This document shows positions 16,915 through 25,487 of a DNA stretch of 64,000 nucleotides, in pieces. Within the stretch, counting starts at the first letter, position 1, and each line of letters opens with the position of its first letter. The DNA is from Aliamphritea ceti (lineage in GTDB: Bacteria > Pseudomonadota > Gammaproteobacteria > Pseudomonadales > Balneatricaceae): NCBI RefSeq assembly GCF_024347215.1, contig NZ_AP025282.1, positions 4,464,001 through 4,528,000 of the forward strand, in the 5' to 3' direction. The position numbers were made by a program, and so were the translations under genes. Below the pieces are notes generated by a model that had not been told where the DNA came from, searched no databases, and worked only from the letters and a program-made list of their open reading frames with translations.

Positions 16915-19083
16915 ATGCTAAAAATCTGGTCACTTACCTTTGCATTATTGTTATCAGTCTTATCCTCCGCCTTCGCTGCTGAAAGCTCTGGTGATGACGA
17001 GTATCTTTATTCTTCTGAAAAAATGGCGTCATTTCTTTTCATGCAGCACGCTATTGATAGGAAAGACCAGTTAGCGCAAAGCGCTGGTACATGGTCTAAG
17101 CAGCTCGACACCATGTGGCATAACATGACCAAAGGTCAGGGCGGGGATGGCTTTACAGAATTATTGTTAACCTTCGCAGCAATGATGATCGTGGCTCTGT
17201 TTGTAGAAGCTATAGTGGGTTACAAACTCAAGAGATTGTGTGAGCGGATTACTGAACAAAACTCTCTCGACTGGCGTCAAAGCTTAGGGTTGTTATTACT
17301 GCGTTGCGGATTCAGCTATATAGCGTTGGGGGTATTTAGCCTCGTTGCTTACATCATTCCACTTATTTTATATGACACTGAAGATATTTATCGGTTATCC
17401 CTGGTCGCCATTCTGAACATGGTTATCACCATTAGAGCATTTGCAATTATTGCGCAGCTAGTTTGGGCGCCGCATGCATCTGGCTTGCGACTGATGAATA
17501 TGGAGTGTCATTTAGCAAAACGCTTCTACCTATGGTCTATAGGCTTCGTTGCTGCCTACTCTATTTCCACAACTTCCTGGCAACTGCTTTATCAATTTGG
17601 CGTTGATGCAATCATGTTTGCTCTGATCGTGCCGATAAACGGCTTGATAATGAACTGTATAGCCATACTATTTGTGCTTCTAAATCGCGAAACAATTACG
17701 AATTCTTTTACTGAAGGGCGTGAAGCATCATCGCTTTTCACCCAAAACGTTCGTCATATGTGGCCGACACTTATAAGTATCTGGCTATTAATCATATGGG
17801 TGATCTGGGCTGCTAACGAATTTCTTGGTTATTACAGCCAGGCAGATCAAATCACTCCAGCATGGTGGATTACGATTAGCTTTCCTATTCTTGATCGTAT
17901 TATTTATGTATTACTAAACAAGCTAAAAGATATTTCCTGGTTACAGAGCCACTCATTCGAGCGCCGCTGCGATACTTTCATCAAACGTACACTAATTGCT
18001 ATTCGGACAATTCTTATTTCTGCCGTGCTATACCACATTATTAATAGCTTTGGTTACGACACCTGGGAAATGTTGGCAGCATCTCTCGGTAACATGATCG
18101 ATAAGTCTGTCGATGTAATTATTGTTCTGGTCATTGGCTATGCAATCTGGGAAGTAATTCAGTCAGCCATTGAACGCCACCTACCAGCAGATGCCTTTGT
18201 AGAAGATAACGGCATGGCCAGCCTCGAAGGTGAAGGCGGCGGTGCAGGTGCGACCCGCTCTGAAACATTACTACCACTAGTACGCTCCTTCCTACTGGTA
18301 TTCCTATTGGTGTGTGTGCTGCTAACAGTACTGAGCATTGCCGGAGTTGAGATTGCGCCGTTATTAGCAGGTGCCGGTATCGTAGGCATAGCAGTGGGTT
18401 TCGGCGCTCAAAAGCTGGTTCAGGATGTTATCTCCGGTATTTTCTTCCTCTTAGATGATGCATTCCGCCGCGGTGAATATATCGAAGCTGCTGGCCTGCG
18501 GGGCACGGTAGAAAGAATATCCATTCGTTCTATTCGTCTGCGTCATCATCTGGGTGCCGTACAGACAATCCCCTTCAGCGAAATGGCGACAGTAACGAAC
18601 CTTTCTCGTGACTGGATTACCATGAAGTTAGAATTCCGTCTTGCATACGATACCAATGTTGAACAGGTGCGAAAGCTGATCAAGAAAGTTGGTCAAAAAA
18701 TGCTGGAGCATGAAGAGTATGGCCCGCACTTTTTGCTGCCGCTTAAGTCCCAGGGAGTTATCAGAGTTGAGGAATCAGCGCTGATCTTCCGGATGAAGTT
18801 TACCTGCGTACCCGGCGAGCAGTGGATTATCCGCCGTGAAGCGTACCGTTTAGTGAAGGAAGCACTTAGTGCGAATGACATACATTTTGCGCACCGTTCT
18901 GTACATGTTCTTCTGCCTGAGCAGCCAGAAGAGCTGGATAAATCGACGGACGCCGCAGCCCTTCAGCACCAGGCTATTGCTAAAGCAGGCGCAGCAGCAC
19001 TGACCGCCAGCCCGGAGATTCGACGCCAGGACAAAATCGACGATGACAAAGCGAATGTCATAGGCGCCGATAATGACGCCTGA
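16915..19083 (+). CDS. MscS-family mechanosensitive channel (YbiO-like, large form)
   Basis: A 722-residue inner-membrane protein with a likely signal peptide (residues 1-21, ending SSAFAA). A periplasmic segment and multiple helices are followed by the MscS core from about residue 460. The pore helix (PLLAGAGIVGIAVGFGAQKL) has the Gly/Ala pattern of TM3, followed by VQDVISGIFFLLDD and the beta-domain (GTVERISIRSIRLRHH). Such large MscS paralogues release solutes on osmotic downshock. The E. coli YbiO layout and length are similar. The tail beyond about 690 is polar and Ala-rich. It stands at the head of the plus-strand glycan cluster but is separated from it by a hairpin. Confidence 0.9.
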   Translation: MLKIWSLTFALLLSVLSSAFAAESSGDDEYLYSSEKMASFLFMQHAIDRKDQLAQSAGTWSKQLDTMWHNMTKGQGGDGFTELLLTFAAMMIVALFVEAIVGYKLKRLCERITEQNSLDWRQSLGLLLLRCGFSYIALGVFSLVAYIIPLILYDTEDIYRLSLVAILNMVITIRAFAIIAQLVWAPHASGLRLMNMECHLAKRFYLWSIGFVAAYSISTTSWQLLYQFGVDAIMFALIVPINGLIMNCIAILFVLLNRETITNSFTEGREASSLFTQNVRHMWPTLISIWLLIIWVIWAANEFLGYYSQADQITPAWWITISFPILDRIIYVLLNKLKDISWLQSHSFERRCDTFIKRTLIAIRTILISAVLYHIINSFGYDTWEMLAASLGNMIDKSVDVIIVLVIGYAIWEVIQSAIERHLPADAFVEDNGMASLEGEGGGAGATRSETLLPLVRSFLLVFLLVCVLLTVLSIAGVEIAPLLAGAGIVGIAVGFGAQKLVQDVISGIFFLLDDAFRRGEYIEAAGLRGTVERISIRSIRLRHHLGAVQTIPFSEMATVTNLSRDWITMKLEFRLAYDTNVEQVRKLIKKVGQKMLEHEEYGPHFLLPLKSQGVIRVEESALIFRMKFTCVPGEQWIIRREAYRLVKEALSANDIHFAHRSVHVLLPEQPEELDKSTDAAALQHQAIAKAGAAALTASPEIRRQDKIDDDKANVIGADNDA

Positions 19084-19094
19084 TCAGGTAAAAG

Positions 19095-19125
19095 CTTCAC
19101 ATCACAAGCTTCTTGTGGTGTGAAG
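19095..19125 (+). terminator. Hairpin after the MscS-like gene, no U-tract
   Basis: CTTCACATCACAAG (19095-19108) pairs with CTTGTGGTGTGAAG (19112-19125), a 14-bp stem with one T-G wobble and a 3-base loop, 12 bases after the MscS stop. The following bases (TACACAAAG) are not T-rich, so it may be a processing or stability structure rather than an intrinsic terminator. The TTG at 19113 lies inside this stem, which argues against using it to start the next gene. Confidence 0.55.
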
Positions 19126-19259
19126 TACACAAAGCATCAATATATAGATTCAACGCAGTAAATTTTCATCTGGTATTAACATCCACCTCATCTAAGACTA
19201 TCAATTACCATCTAGTCGATTGTAAGATAGCCCTTTTCATTGACCAACGAGCCAAATTC

Positions 19260-20456
19260 GTGCGCAATAAACTCGATAATTGTCGGTTACTTATTTATAG
19301 CCATGACTCATTTGGCCTCGGCCACCTGCGTCGTTGCCGCGCGCTTGCTCATGCACTGGTAGATCAATACAAAGGCCTGTCCATCCTGATTCTCACAGGC
19401 TCACCGATTATCGGGCGTTTTGACTTCAAGGCCCGAGTAGATTTCGTACGTATTCCCGGCGTCATCAAATTGCACAATGGTGACTACACCTCTTTGGGAC
19501 TGCACATCGATCTTGCTGATACGATGGCACTGCGCGAATCAATTATTCTCCACACTGCAAAAACCTTCGCGCCTGATATTTTCCTGGTTGATAAAGAACC
19601 CTCCGGCTTGAAAGGAGAAGTTAAAAGCACCCTTGAAATGCTTAAAGAGACTAAGACTCAGTGCGTACTTGGCCTGCGTGATGTTATGGACGATCCTGAA
19701 TTACTCGAAATCGAATGGCAGAAGAAGCAGGTCTGGCCTGTACTTGAAAACCTTTATGACGAGTTATGGGTATATGGTCCTCAACGCATGGGCAATCCTT
19801 TAGAAGGCTTGAGCGGCAATAACCAACACATCAATGACAAGATGAAGTATTCCGGCTACCTGCCACGCCATTTACCTGAAAACATTGATCCACAAAGCAT
19901 CAATATTCCGGAACAACCGTATATTCTGGTTACCCCTGGTGGCGGCGGGGACGGCATTGAAATGGTTGACTGGGTTATGCGTGCATACGAGGCAGCAAAG
20001 CAGCCTATGCCAGCCTTGTTTGTACTTGGACCTTTCATGGCAACTGCAGAGCGCAATAACTTTCTGCAACGGGCAGAAGCTCTGGAACAAGTCGAAGCTG
20101 TCACTTTCAGCTCCCATTTAGAACATCTGATGGCCAGTGCTCATGCTGTTATTGCTATGGGTGGCTACAATACCTTCTGTGAAATTCTGTCGTTTGACCG
20201 CCCAGCACTGATTTTACCTCGCAGTAAACCGCGCCGCGAACAGCTCATCCGTGCAACTAAGGCTCAGAATCTTGGCCTCCTAACTTCACTGGATTTGGCG
20301 GGTACTCGCGACGTAAACAGCATGCATAAAGCTATTGCGAATCTGGTAACTCAACCCCCTCCTTCTCAGCAATCCTGCGCGACTATGCTGGAGGGCCTGA
20401 ATTTTGTCGCACGTCGTTTCGGTGAACTAATCGATAACGAACAGGTTCCAAGTTAA
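19260..20456 (+). CDS. MurG/GT28-like glycosyltransferase (first of a pair)
   Basis: A GT-B protein of about 398 residues with a MurG-like plan. The N-terminal loop reads LLIYSHDSFGLGHLRRCRAL, with the glycine-His loop of the acceptor domain. The C-terminal UDP-sugar side has PYILVTPGGGGDG and AVIAMGGYNTFCEILSFDRPALILPR. The frame is open back to 19113, but that TTG is inside a hairpin; the GTG at 19260, 12 codons before the conserved strand, is the most likely start. A second related enzyme follows immediately. Together with the deacetylase-like and GT4 genes it appears to build an unidentified glycan. MurG itself is unlikely, since no other cell-wall genes are here. Confidence 0.8.
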   Translation: MRNKLDNCRLLIYSHDSFGLGHLRRCRALAHALVDQYKGLSILILTGSPIIGRFDFKARVDFVRIPGVIKLHNGDYTSLGLHIDLADTMALRESIILHTAKTFAPDIFLVDKEPSGLKGEVKSTLEMLKETKTQCVLGLRDVMDDPELLEIEWQKKQVWPVLENLYDELWVYGPQRMGNPLEGLSGNNQHINDKMKYSGYLPRHLPENIDPQSINIPEQPYILVTPGGGGDGIEMVDWVMRAYEAAKQPMPALFVLGPFMATAERNNFLQRAEALEQVEAVTFSSHLEHLMASAHAVIAMGGYNTFCEILSFDRPALILPRSKPRREQLIRATKAQNLGLLTSLDLAGTRDVNSMHKAIANLVTQPPPSQQSCATMLEGLNFVARRFGELIDNEQVPS

Positions 20457-20490
20457 TAACTTTTACATAATCCACCCTGACGGAATTCCT

Positions 20491-21663
20491 ATGGCTGCTT
20501 CAACTCCCCGTGTGTTGTTCTATGTACAATATCTGTTGGGGATAGGTCATGTCCGTCGCTCAGCCCTGATTGTTCAGGCACTAGCTAAATCAGGTATTCA
20601 GGTTGATGTGATATTTGGAGGCCGACCTGTTCCGCATATCAGTTTTGCGCCTGCCACTATGCATTTCCTCGATCCGGTCAAAAGTGCTGACAACGGATTT
20701 TCCGGCTTAGTAAAAGCTGATAGCTCTGAGTTTACCGATGCAGACAAACTCAGTCGCGTTACTAAACTCCTGCAAATATGTGAGCAACTTCAGCCCGATG
20801 TAATCATCACAGAAACCTATCCTTTTGGCCGGCGTCAAATGCGCTTTGAACTCACTCCTTTATTAGAGTGGGCCAGAAAACAACCTGAACCACCGTTAGT
20901 GGTTAGTTCAATACGCGATATCCTTCAGGCACGCAGTCCAAAGCGCGAAAACGAATGCATTAATTTAATTCAGCAGCAGTACGACAAAGTACTGGTACAT
21001 GGCGATTCTGACTTCACACCGTTGCAAAAAAGCTTTGCTAAAGCGATTCAAATTCAAAGTCATTTACACTATAGCGGCTACGTTTGCCCACCTAAGCCAG
21101 CAGAAAAACCGCGGGAAGACTTAATTGTGGTTTCAATAGGCGGCGGAGCTGTCGGCAAAGAAATTCTGCAGGCCGCACTTCAACTGCATGCCAGTGGCTA
21201 CGCGACGGACTGCCAATGGCTCCTTATTACCGGCCCGAATATGGCACCTGAAGATAAGCATGCTCTAGGTACATATAACAATAACAACCTGCAAGTTGTT
21301 GATCTCGCTGATGACTTCATCGACAGCCTGAGCCGTGCCCGCGTATCTGTTTCAATGGCTGGTTACAACACCGTTATGGATCTACTACAGACTGAAACAC
21401 CTGCTGTCGTGGTGCCTTTCGAAGCCGAAAGTGAAACCGAACAGCTCGCCCGTAGCCAACTGCTTGAAAGCAAAGGCCTGCTAACCATTGTGCGGGAAAA
21501 AACCTTAACGGCAGAGACTCTCCAGCACGCCATCGAGCAGGCTCTTCGGCAGCAACACCAGCGACCCACGATTAATATGCAGGGCGCAGAACACTCAGCA
21601 AATCTGCTCAAAGAGTGGGCTGAACAACATATGCAAGCTTGCCAAAGAGAGACGTCAGCATGA
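20491..21663 (+). CDS. MurG/GT28-like glycosyltransferase (second of a pair)
   Basis: A 390-residue protein clearly related in plan to the preceding one. Its N-terminal loop is VLFYVQYLLGIGHVRRSAL (compare FGLGHLRRC), and its C-terminal donor loop is VSMAGYNTVMDLLQTETPAVVVPF (compare AMGGYNTFCEIL). The middle has PDVIITETYPFGRRQMRFEL. The pair may have arisen by duplication and could act successively or as a heterodimer. The gene ends in an ATGA overlap with the deacetylase-like gene, so the two are co-translated. Substrates are unknown. Confidence 0.82.
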   Translation: MAASTPRVLFYVQYLLGIGHVRRSALIVQALAKSGIQVDVIFGGRPVPHISFAPATMHFLDPVKSADNGFSGLVKADSSEFTDADKLSRVTKLLQICEQLQPDVIITETYPFGRRQMRFELTPLLEWARKQPEPPLVVSSIRDILQARSPKRENECINLIQQQYDKVLVHGDSDFTPLQKSFAKAIQIQSHLHYSGYVCPPKPAEKPREDLIVVSIGGGAVGKEILQAALQLHASGYATDCQWLLITGPNMAPEDKHALGTYNNNNLQVVDLADDFIDSLSRARVSVSMAGYNTVMDLLQTETPAVVVPFEAESETEQLARSQLLESKGLLTIVREKTLTAETLQHAIEQALRQQHQRPTINMQGAEHSANLLKEWAEQHMQACQRETSA

Positions 21664-22412
21664 TTTGGTCAGCACTTGAAGAAGAATTACAGCACTGGCA
21701 AACGCCTGCTGAGCTCTGGTGGCGGGACGATGATGCCACCAGTGACACAACAGCATTGCAGCAGCTGCTGGCTCTGGCGCAACAGTTTCAGGTACCTGTA
21801 CACCTGGCGGTTATTCCACAACAGCTACAGTCCAGCCTCGACTGTATCCGCGAGCCTGCTAACCAACCTTATAGCTACGTATTGCAGCACGGTATCAATC
21901 ACCAAAGCCATGCAACAGAAGGTATGCGAAAAATTGAGCTCGGCGGTAGCTATCCTCTGAATACACTATGTAACGACCTGTCAGCCGGCAGGCAACGACT
22001 CGCCCAACATTTTGAAACTCAGTATCTGGATATGCTTGTGCCGCCCTGGAATCGGTTATCAGAGGACTTAGTTTCCCAACTGAATGTACTTGGTTATGAA
22101 AAACTGTCCGTATTAGGTCCTCGCCCGACCGTCAATACAAAACAACAAATTAGCCAACTGAATGTACATCTGGATATCATCAACTGGAAAAACCGCCAGT
22201 TTGCTGGCGATGACTCGGTAATCGGCAAACTGACCGAACACTTGAAGCTGAAACGTACTGGCCAGATTGATATTACTGAACCCTGCGGCCTGATGACTCA
22301 TCATCTGGACCACGATCCGGCATGCTGGGATTTTTTGCAGCGCTTTTTTACCTGGTGCCATGAACATGAGAAAGCTCAGTGGCTTGCAGGCCCAGACCTG
22401 CTTAACCGTTAA
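21660..22412 (+). CDS. Polysaccharide deacetylase-like protein
   Basis: A 250-residue protein with a NodB-like metal site layout: acidic WWRDDDATSD at residues 21-30 and H77-x3-H81 in LQHGINHQSH, followed by VPPWNR near the middle, which resembles the conserved PPxNR-type motif of this fold. There is no signal peptide, so it is cytosolic, unusual for peptidoglycan or chitin deacetylases but fitting for an enzyme acting on a precursor. The start is the ATG at 21660 (AGAGAG upstream, ATGA overlap with the previous gene). It may deacetylate a glycan intermediate made by the neighbouring transferases. Confidence 0.72.
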   Translation: MIWSALEEELQHWQTPAELWWRDDDATSDTTALQQLLALAQQFQVPVHLAVIPQQLQSSLDCIREPANQPYSYVLQHGINHQSHATEGMRKIELGGSYPLNTLCNDLSAGRQRLAQHFETQYLDMLVPPWNRLSEDLVSQLNVLGYEKLSVLGPRPTVNTKQQISQLNVHLDIINWKNRQFAGDDSVIGKLTEHLKLKRTGQIDITEPCGLMTHHLDHDPACWDFLQRFFTWCHEHEKAQWLAGPDLLNR

Positions 22413-22442
22413 CCCGAATATCCCCAACCAATAAGGATTGAC

Positions 22443-23663
22443 GTGAAAAAAATCGCCCTGATTCTGAAAGGCTACCCCCGCCTGTCTGAAACATTCATTG
22501 CCCAGGAAATAAGGGCTTTAGAAAAGCGTGGCATGGATATCACCCTGGTTTCACTCAGGCACCCAACTGATAAACAAATCCATCCTATTCATCGACAAAT
22601 TCAGGCACAGGTTATTTACCTGCCTGAATACCTGCACCAGGAACCTCTCAGAGTATTAAAAGCGTTAGGACACAGCCTAAAACAACGTTCATTCGGAAAA
22701 GCCTTAACAGCTTTCTGGAAAGATCTCAGACGGGATACCAGCCGTAATCGTATCCGTCGTTTTGGCCAGGCACTGGTATTAACAGCAGAAATGCCGACTA
22801 ATGTTCAGCAAATGTATGCTCACTTTCTGCACACACCCGCATCTGTTACCCGTTACTCCGCACTCTTAAACGGGCTTCCATGGAGCTGTTCTGCGCACGC
22901 AAAGGATATCTGGACGTCAGAAGAATGGGAGTTACGTGAAAAGCTTCATGAGCTGGAATGGCTGGCAACCTGCACCCAGGCTAACCATACCTATCTTCAG
23001 GGCCTCAGTGATAACCCGAATAAAGTACAGCTGGTCTATCACGGTCTCGATTTTGAGCGTTTTAATTATCCACAGGCATCCGTGTCTGAAGCAACTGCCG
23101 AAACAGTTAAAATCATCAGTGTTGGCAGAGCCGTACCCAAAAAAGGCTATGATGACCTGCTAAAAGCCTTCGCCATGCTCCCTGCTGACCTGAACTGGCA
23201 CTTCACACATATTGGCGGCGGCTCTCTGCTTAAACCTCTGCAAGCGCAAGCTGAAGAACTGGGGCTTTCTCAGCGAATAAGCTGGTTAGGAGCCCTACCT
23301 CAGGAAGACGTACTCGAAGCCTACCGCAACAGTGATTTGTTCGTACTTGCCAGTAAAATTATTGCCGATGGTGACAGAGATGGATTGCCCAATGTATTAA
23401 TGGAAGCGCAGAGTCAGGCACTGTGCTGTCTGGCAACCAATATATCCGGTATCCCTGAGTTAATTAGTAGCGGTAAAAATGGCTTGTTAGTTGATTCAGA
23501 GTCCCCAACACAACTTGCCGAAGCTTTACAAACATTGATCCGACAACCACAACTACGGGATACTCTTGGTAAAGCGGGACAGACATACCTGAGAGAAAAT
23601 TTCGATGTTGAACAAGGTATCGATCAACTTGTAGATCTGTTCCAGAATCAGCAGAACAGCTAA
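22443..23663 (+). CDS. Glycosyltransferase family 4
   Basis: A 406-residue GT-B enzyme starting at GTG 22443 with AAGGA 7 bases upstream. The N-terminal GYPRLSETFIAQEIRALEKRG is the pattern of colanic-acid-type GT4 enzymes. The donor domain shows ISVGRAVPKKGYDDLLKAF, HIGGGSL and GLPNVLMEAQSQALCCLATNISGIPELI, which includes the terminal Glu of the EX7E motif. It is the fourth gene of the plus-strand glycan set. Linkage and sugar are unknown. Confidence 0.88.
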   Translation: MKKIALILKGYPRLSETFIAQEIRALEKRGMDITLVSLRHPTDKQIHPIHRQIQAQVIYLPEYLHQEPLRVLKALGHSLKQRSFGKALTAFWKDLRRDTSRNRIRRFGQALVLTAEMPTNVQQMYAHFLHTPASVTRYSALLNGLPWSCSAHAKDIWTSEEWELREKLHELEWLATCTQANHTYLQGLSDNPNKVQLVYHGLDFERFNYPQASVSEATAETVKIISVGRAVPKKGYDDLLKAFAMLPADLNWHFTHIGGGSLLKPLQAQAEELGLSQRISWLGALPQEDVLEAYRNSDLFVLASKIIADGDRDGLPNVLMEAQSQALCCLATNISGIPELISSGKNGLLVDSESPTQLAEALQTLIRQPQLRDTLGKAGQTYLRENFDVEQGIDQLVDLFQNQQNS

Positions 23664-23678
23664 CCAGTAGGCTATAGT

Positions 23679-24827
23679 ATGCAACGCATCGCTTTTTATG
23701 CACCGCTAAAATCGCCGCGTCATAAAAACCCTTCCGGAGATCGTCAAATTGCTCGTTTGCTGCTGCAAGCGTTAGCGCTCTCCGGATTTGATGCAGAACT
23801 CGTCAGCCAGTTTCGCAGTTTTGATAAACCTGGCAACCCAGCCCGGCAACAACGTATGGTTCAACTGGCAGAAAAGTTAGCCCAGAGAATCATTAATCAG
23901 TGGCATTCACGTGGCTATAGTCCAGATGCCTGGTTTACTTACCATCTATATTATAAAGCCCCGGATTTATTGGGCCCCTATATAAGCAAAACCCTGAACA
24001 TCCCCTACATTGTGTGCGAAGCGTCCTGGGCAGCTAAACGCAACAATGGCCCCTGGCATAAATATCATCAGCAACTGGATTTAGCACTCAATACAGCCAG
24101 TAAAGTCTGCTCTATTAATCCTATCGATCAAATTGCGCTTGAAACCTATTACAGCCAACGAGTGCCATCACCACTTCACCGACTCGCACCTTTCGTCAAT
24201 ACGCTTTGTACCGAACCAACCCACAGTAAGCTGCAGGTAAGCAAGACCTATAATCTGGACATTACCAAACCATGGCTGATAACTGTTGCGATGATGCGCG
24301 ACGGTGACAAGTTTCATTCATATCAGCTGCTAGCTGAAACGCTGCAACAGACTCAGGCTGACTTTCAGCTATTAATTATCGGCGATGGCAAACGCCGATC
24401 GGAAGTGCAGGAACTATTTAATAACAATTCCAGAGTCCAGTTTGGCGAACAGCTGGATAATAAGGAGTTGCTTGATATACTGCCGCATTTTGCAATCAAT
24501 CTGTGGCCAGCAGTAAACGAAGCTCTTGGGATGAGTTTTCTGGAGTCACAGGCCAGAGGCTGTGCAGTCATAGCCGGCGATGAAGGCGGGGTGCATTCTG
24601 TTATCCGGGATAAAGAAACCGGCATACTCTGTCCACCGCGTGATCCTTCTGCTTTAGCAAAAGCTGTTGAACAGCTACTTGACCAACCTGAACGATTACA
24701 ACGCTATCAGGAAAATGCCAAACGTTATGTAGCTGAACAGCATAGTTTGCAATACGCATCTACAGAACTTCACAAGATTATTACGCAAAGCATTACTGCG
24801 CATACCGATTACTCTCAGGAATTCTGA
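23679..24827 (+). CDS. Glycosyltransferase family 4
   Basis: A 382-residue GT-B protein with KSPRHKNPSGDRQIARLLL at the N-terminus and a C-terminal donor domain with FQLLIIGDGKRRSEVQELF, NEALGMSFLESQARGCAVIAGDEGG and TGILCPPRDPSALAKAV. The E-x7-E pattern (EALGMSFLE) is intact. It starts 15 bases after its neighbour and ends 2 bases before the histidine phosphatase ATG. This supports one operon from 19.26 to 25.42 kb. Confidence 0.85.
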   Translation: MQRIAFYAPLKSPRHKNPSGDRQIARLLLQALALSGFDAELVSQFRSFDKPGNPARQQRMVQLAEKLAQRIINQWHSRGYSPDAWFTYHLYYKAPDLLGPYISKTLNIPYIVCEASWAAKRNNGPWHKYHQQLDLALNTASKVCSINPIDQIALETYYSQRVPSPLHRLAPFVNTLCTEPTHSKLQVSKTYNLDITKPWLITVAMMRDGDKFHSYQLLAETLQQTQADFQLLIIGDGKRRSEVQELFNNNSRVQFGEQLDNKELLDILPHFAINLWPAVNEALGMSFLESQARGCAVIAGDEGGVHSVIRDKETGILCPPRDPSALAKAVEQLLDQPERLQRYQENAKRYVAEQHSLQYASTELHKIITQSITAHTDYSQEF

Positions 24828-24829
24828 AT

Positions 24830-25417
24830 ATGACTGATTTCTACTTTCTGCGACACGCAACAACCGAATGGAACTTACAGAAGCGCCTACAGGGGCGAAC
24901 CAATATTCCACTCGCGGATGAAGGTATCTCACAACTCAGTCAACGGACAATCCCAGCATCACTCAGGGATTTACGCTGGTTCTGCAGCCCACTGGAAAGG
25001 GCACGCCAAACAGCTTCCCTGCTAGACATCAACGCAGCTAGCGAGCAGGCTCTGATAGAAATGAACTGGGGTGACTGGGAAGGTCAGACATTGTCTGAGT
25101 TACGCAGCAGCCAAGCTGACCTCCTTGCACACGAAGAAGCTCGTGGATTAGACCTGACACCTCCAGCAGGTGAATCACCCCGGGACGTTCAGACACGTTT
25201 AACTGCCTGGGCAGAACTCATGAGCAATCAGGACAGCGAGAAACGTTTTGGCTGTGTTTGTCATAAAGGCATCATCCGCGCTGTATATGCCGCGGCAAGT
25301 CATTGGAACATGCTTGATAAACCGCCCCACAAACTAAACTTTAATGCCATTCAGGGCTTCAGTTTCAGTAATGGTGAATGGCGAATACTTGAGCTAAACA
25401 TCGATATTTCTACTTAA
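24830..25417 (+). CDS. Histidine phosphatase (phosphoglycerate-mutase-like)
   Basis: A 195-residue cytosolic phosphatase. The phosphate-accepting His is H9 in FLRHATTEWN; the second conserved Arg is in CSPLERARQTASLL, the acid in MNWGDWEGQ, and the second His in GCVCHKGIIRAVY. These match the RHG superfamily (GpmB/CobC/SixA-like). As the last gene of the glycan operon it may dephosphorylate a sugar phosphate or phospho-glycan intermediate, much as GmhB-type phosphatases do in heptose pathways. The substrate is not deducible. A strong terminator follows 14 bases after the stop. Confidence 0.85.
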   Translation: MTDFYFLRHATTEWNLQKRLQGRTNIPLADEGISQLSQRTIPASLRDLRWFCSPLERARQTASLLDINAASEQALIEMNWGDWEGQTLSELRSSQADLLAHEEARGLDLTPPAGESPRDVQTRLTAWAELMSNQDSEKRFGCVCHKGIIRAVYAAASHWNMLDKPPHKLNFNAIQGFSFSNGEWRILELNIDIST

Positions 25418-25431
25418 TACACTGCCATAAA

Positions 25432-25463
25432 AAATGCCGGCTACCTTACGGTGGCCGGCATTT
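25432..25463. terminator. Bidirectional intrinsic terminator
   Basis: AAATGCCGGC (25432-25441) pairs perfectly with GCCGGCATTT (25454-25463). The stem extends inward through a T-G wobble and ACC/GGT to a TTAC loop. A-rich sequence on the left and T-rich on the right let it work for both the phosphatase operon (plus) and the epimerase gene (minus), which converge here. Confidence 0.85.
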
Positions 25464-25487
25464 ATAATATCTGTCAGTTATGATCCA

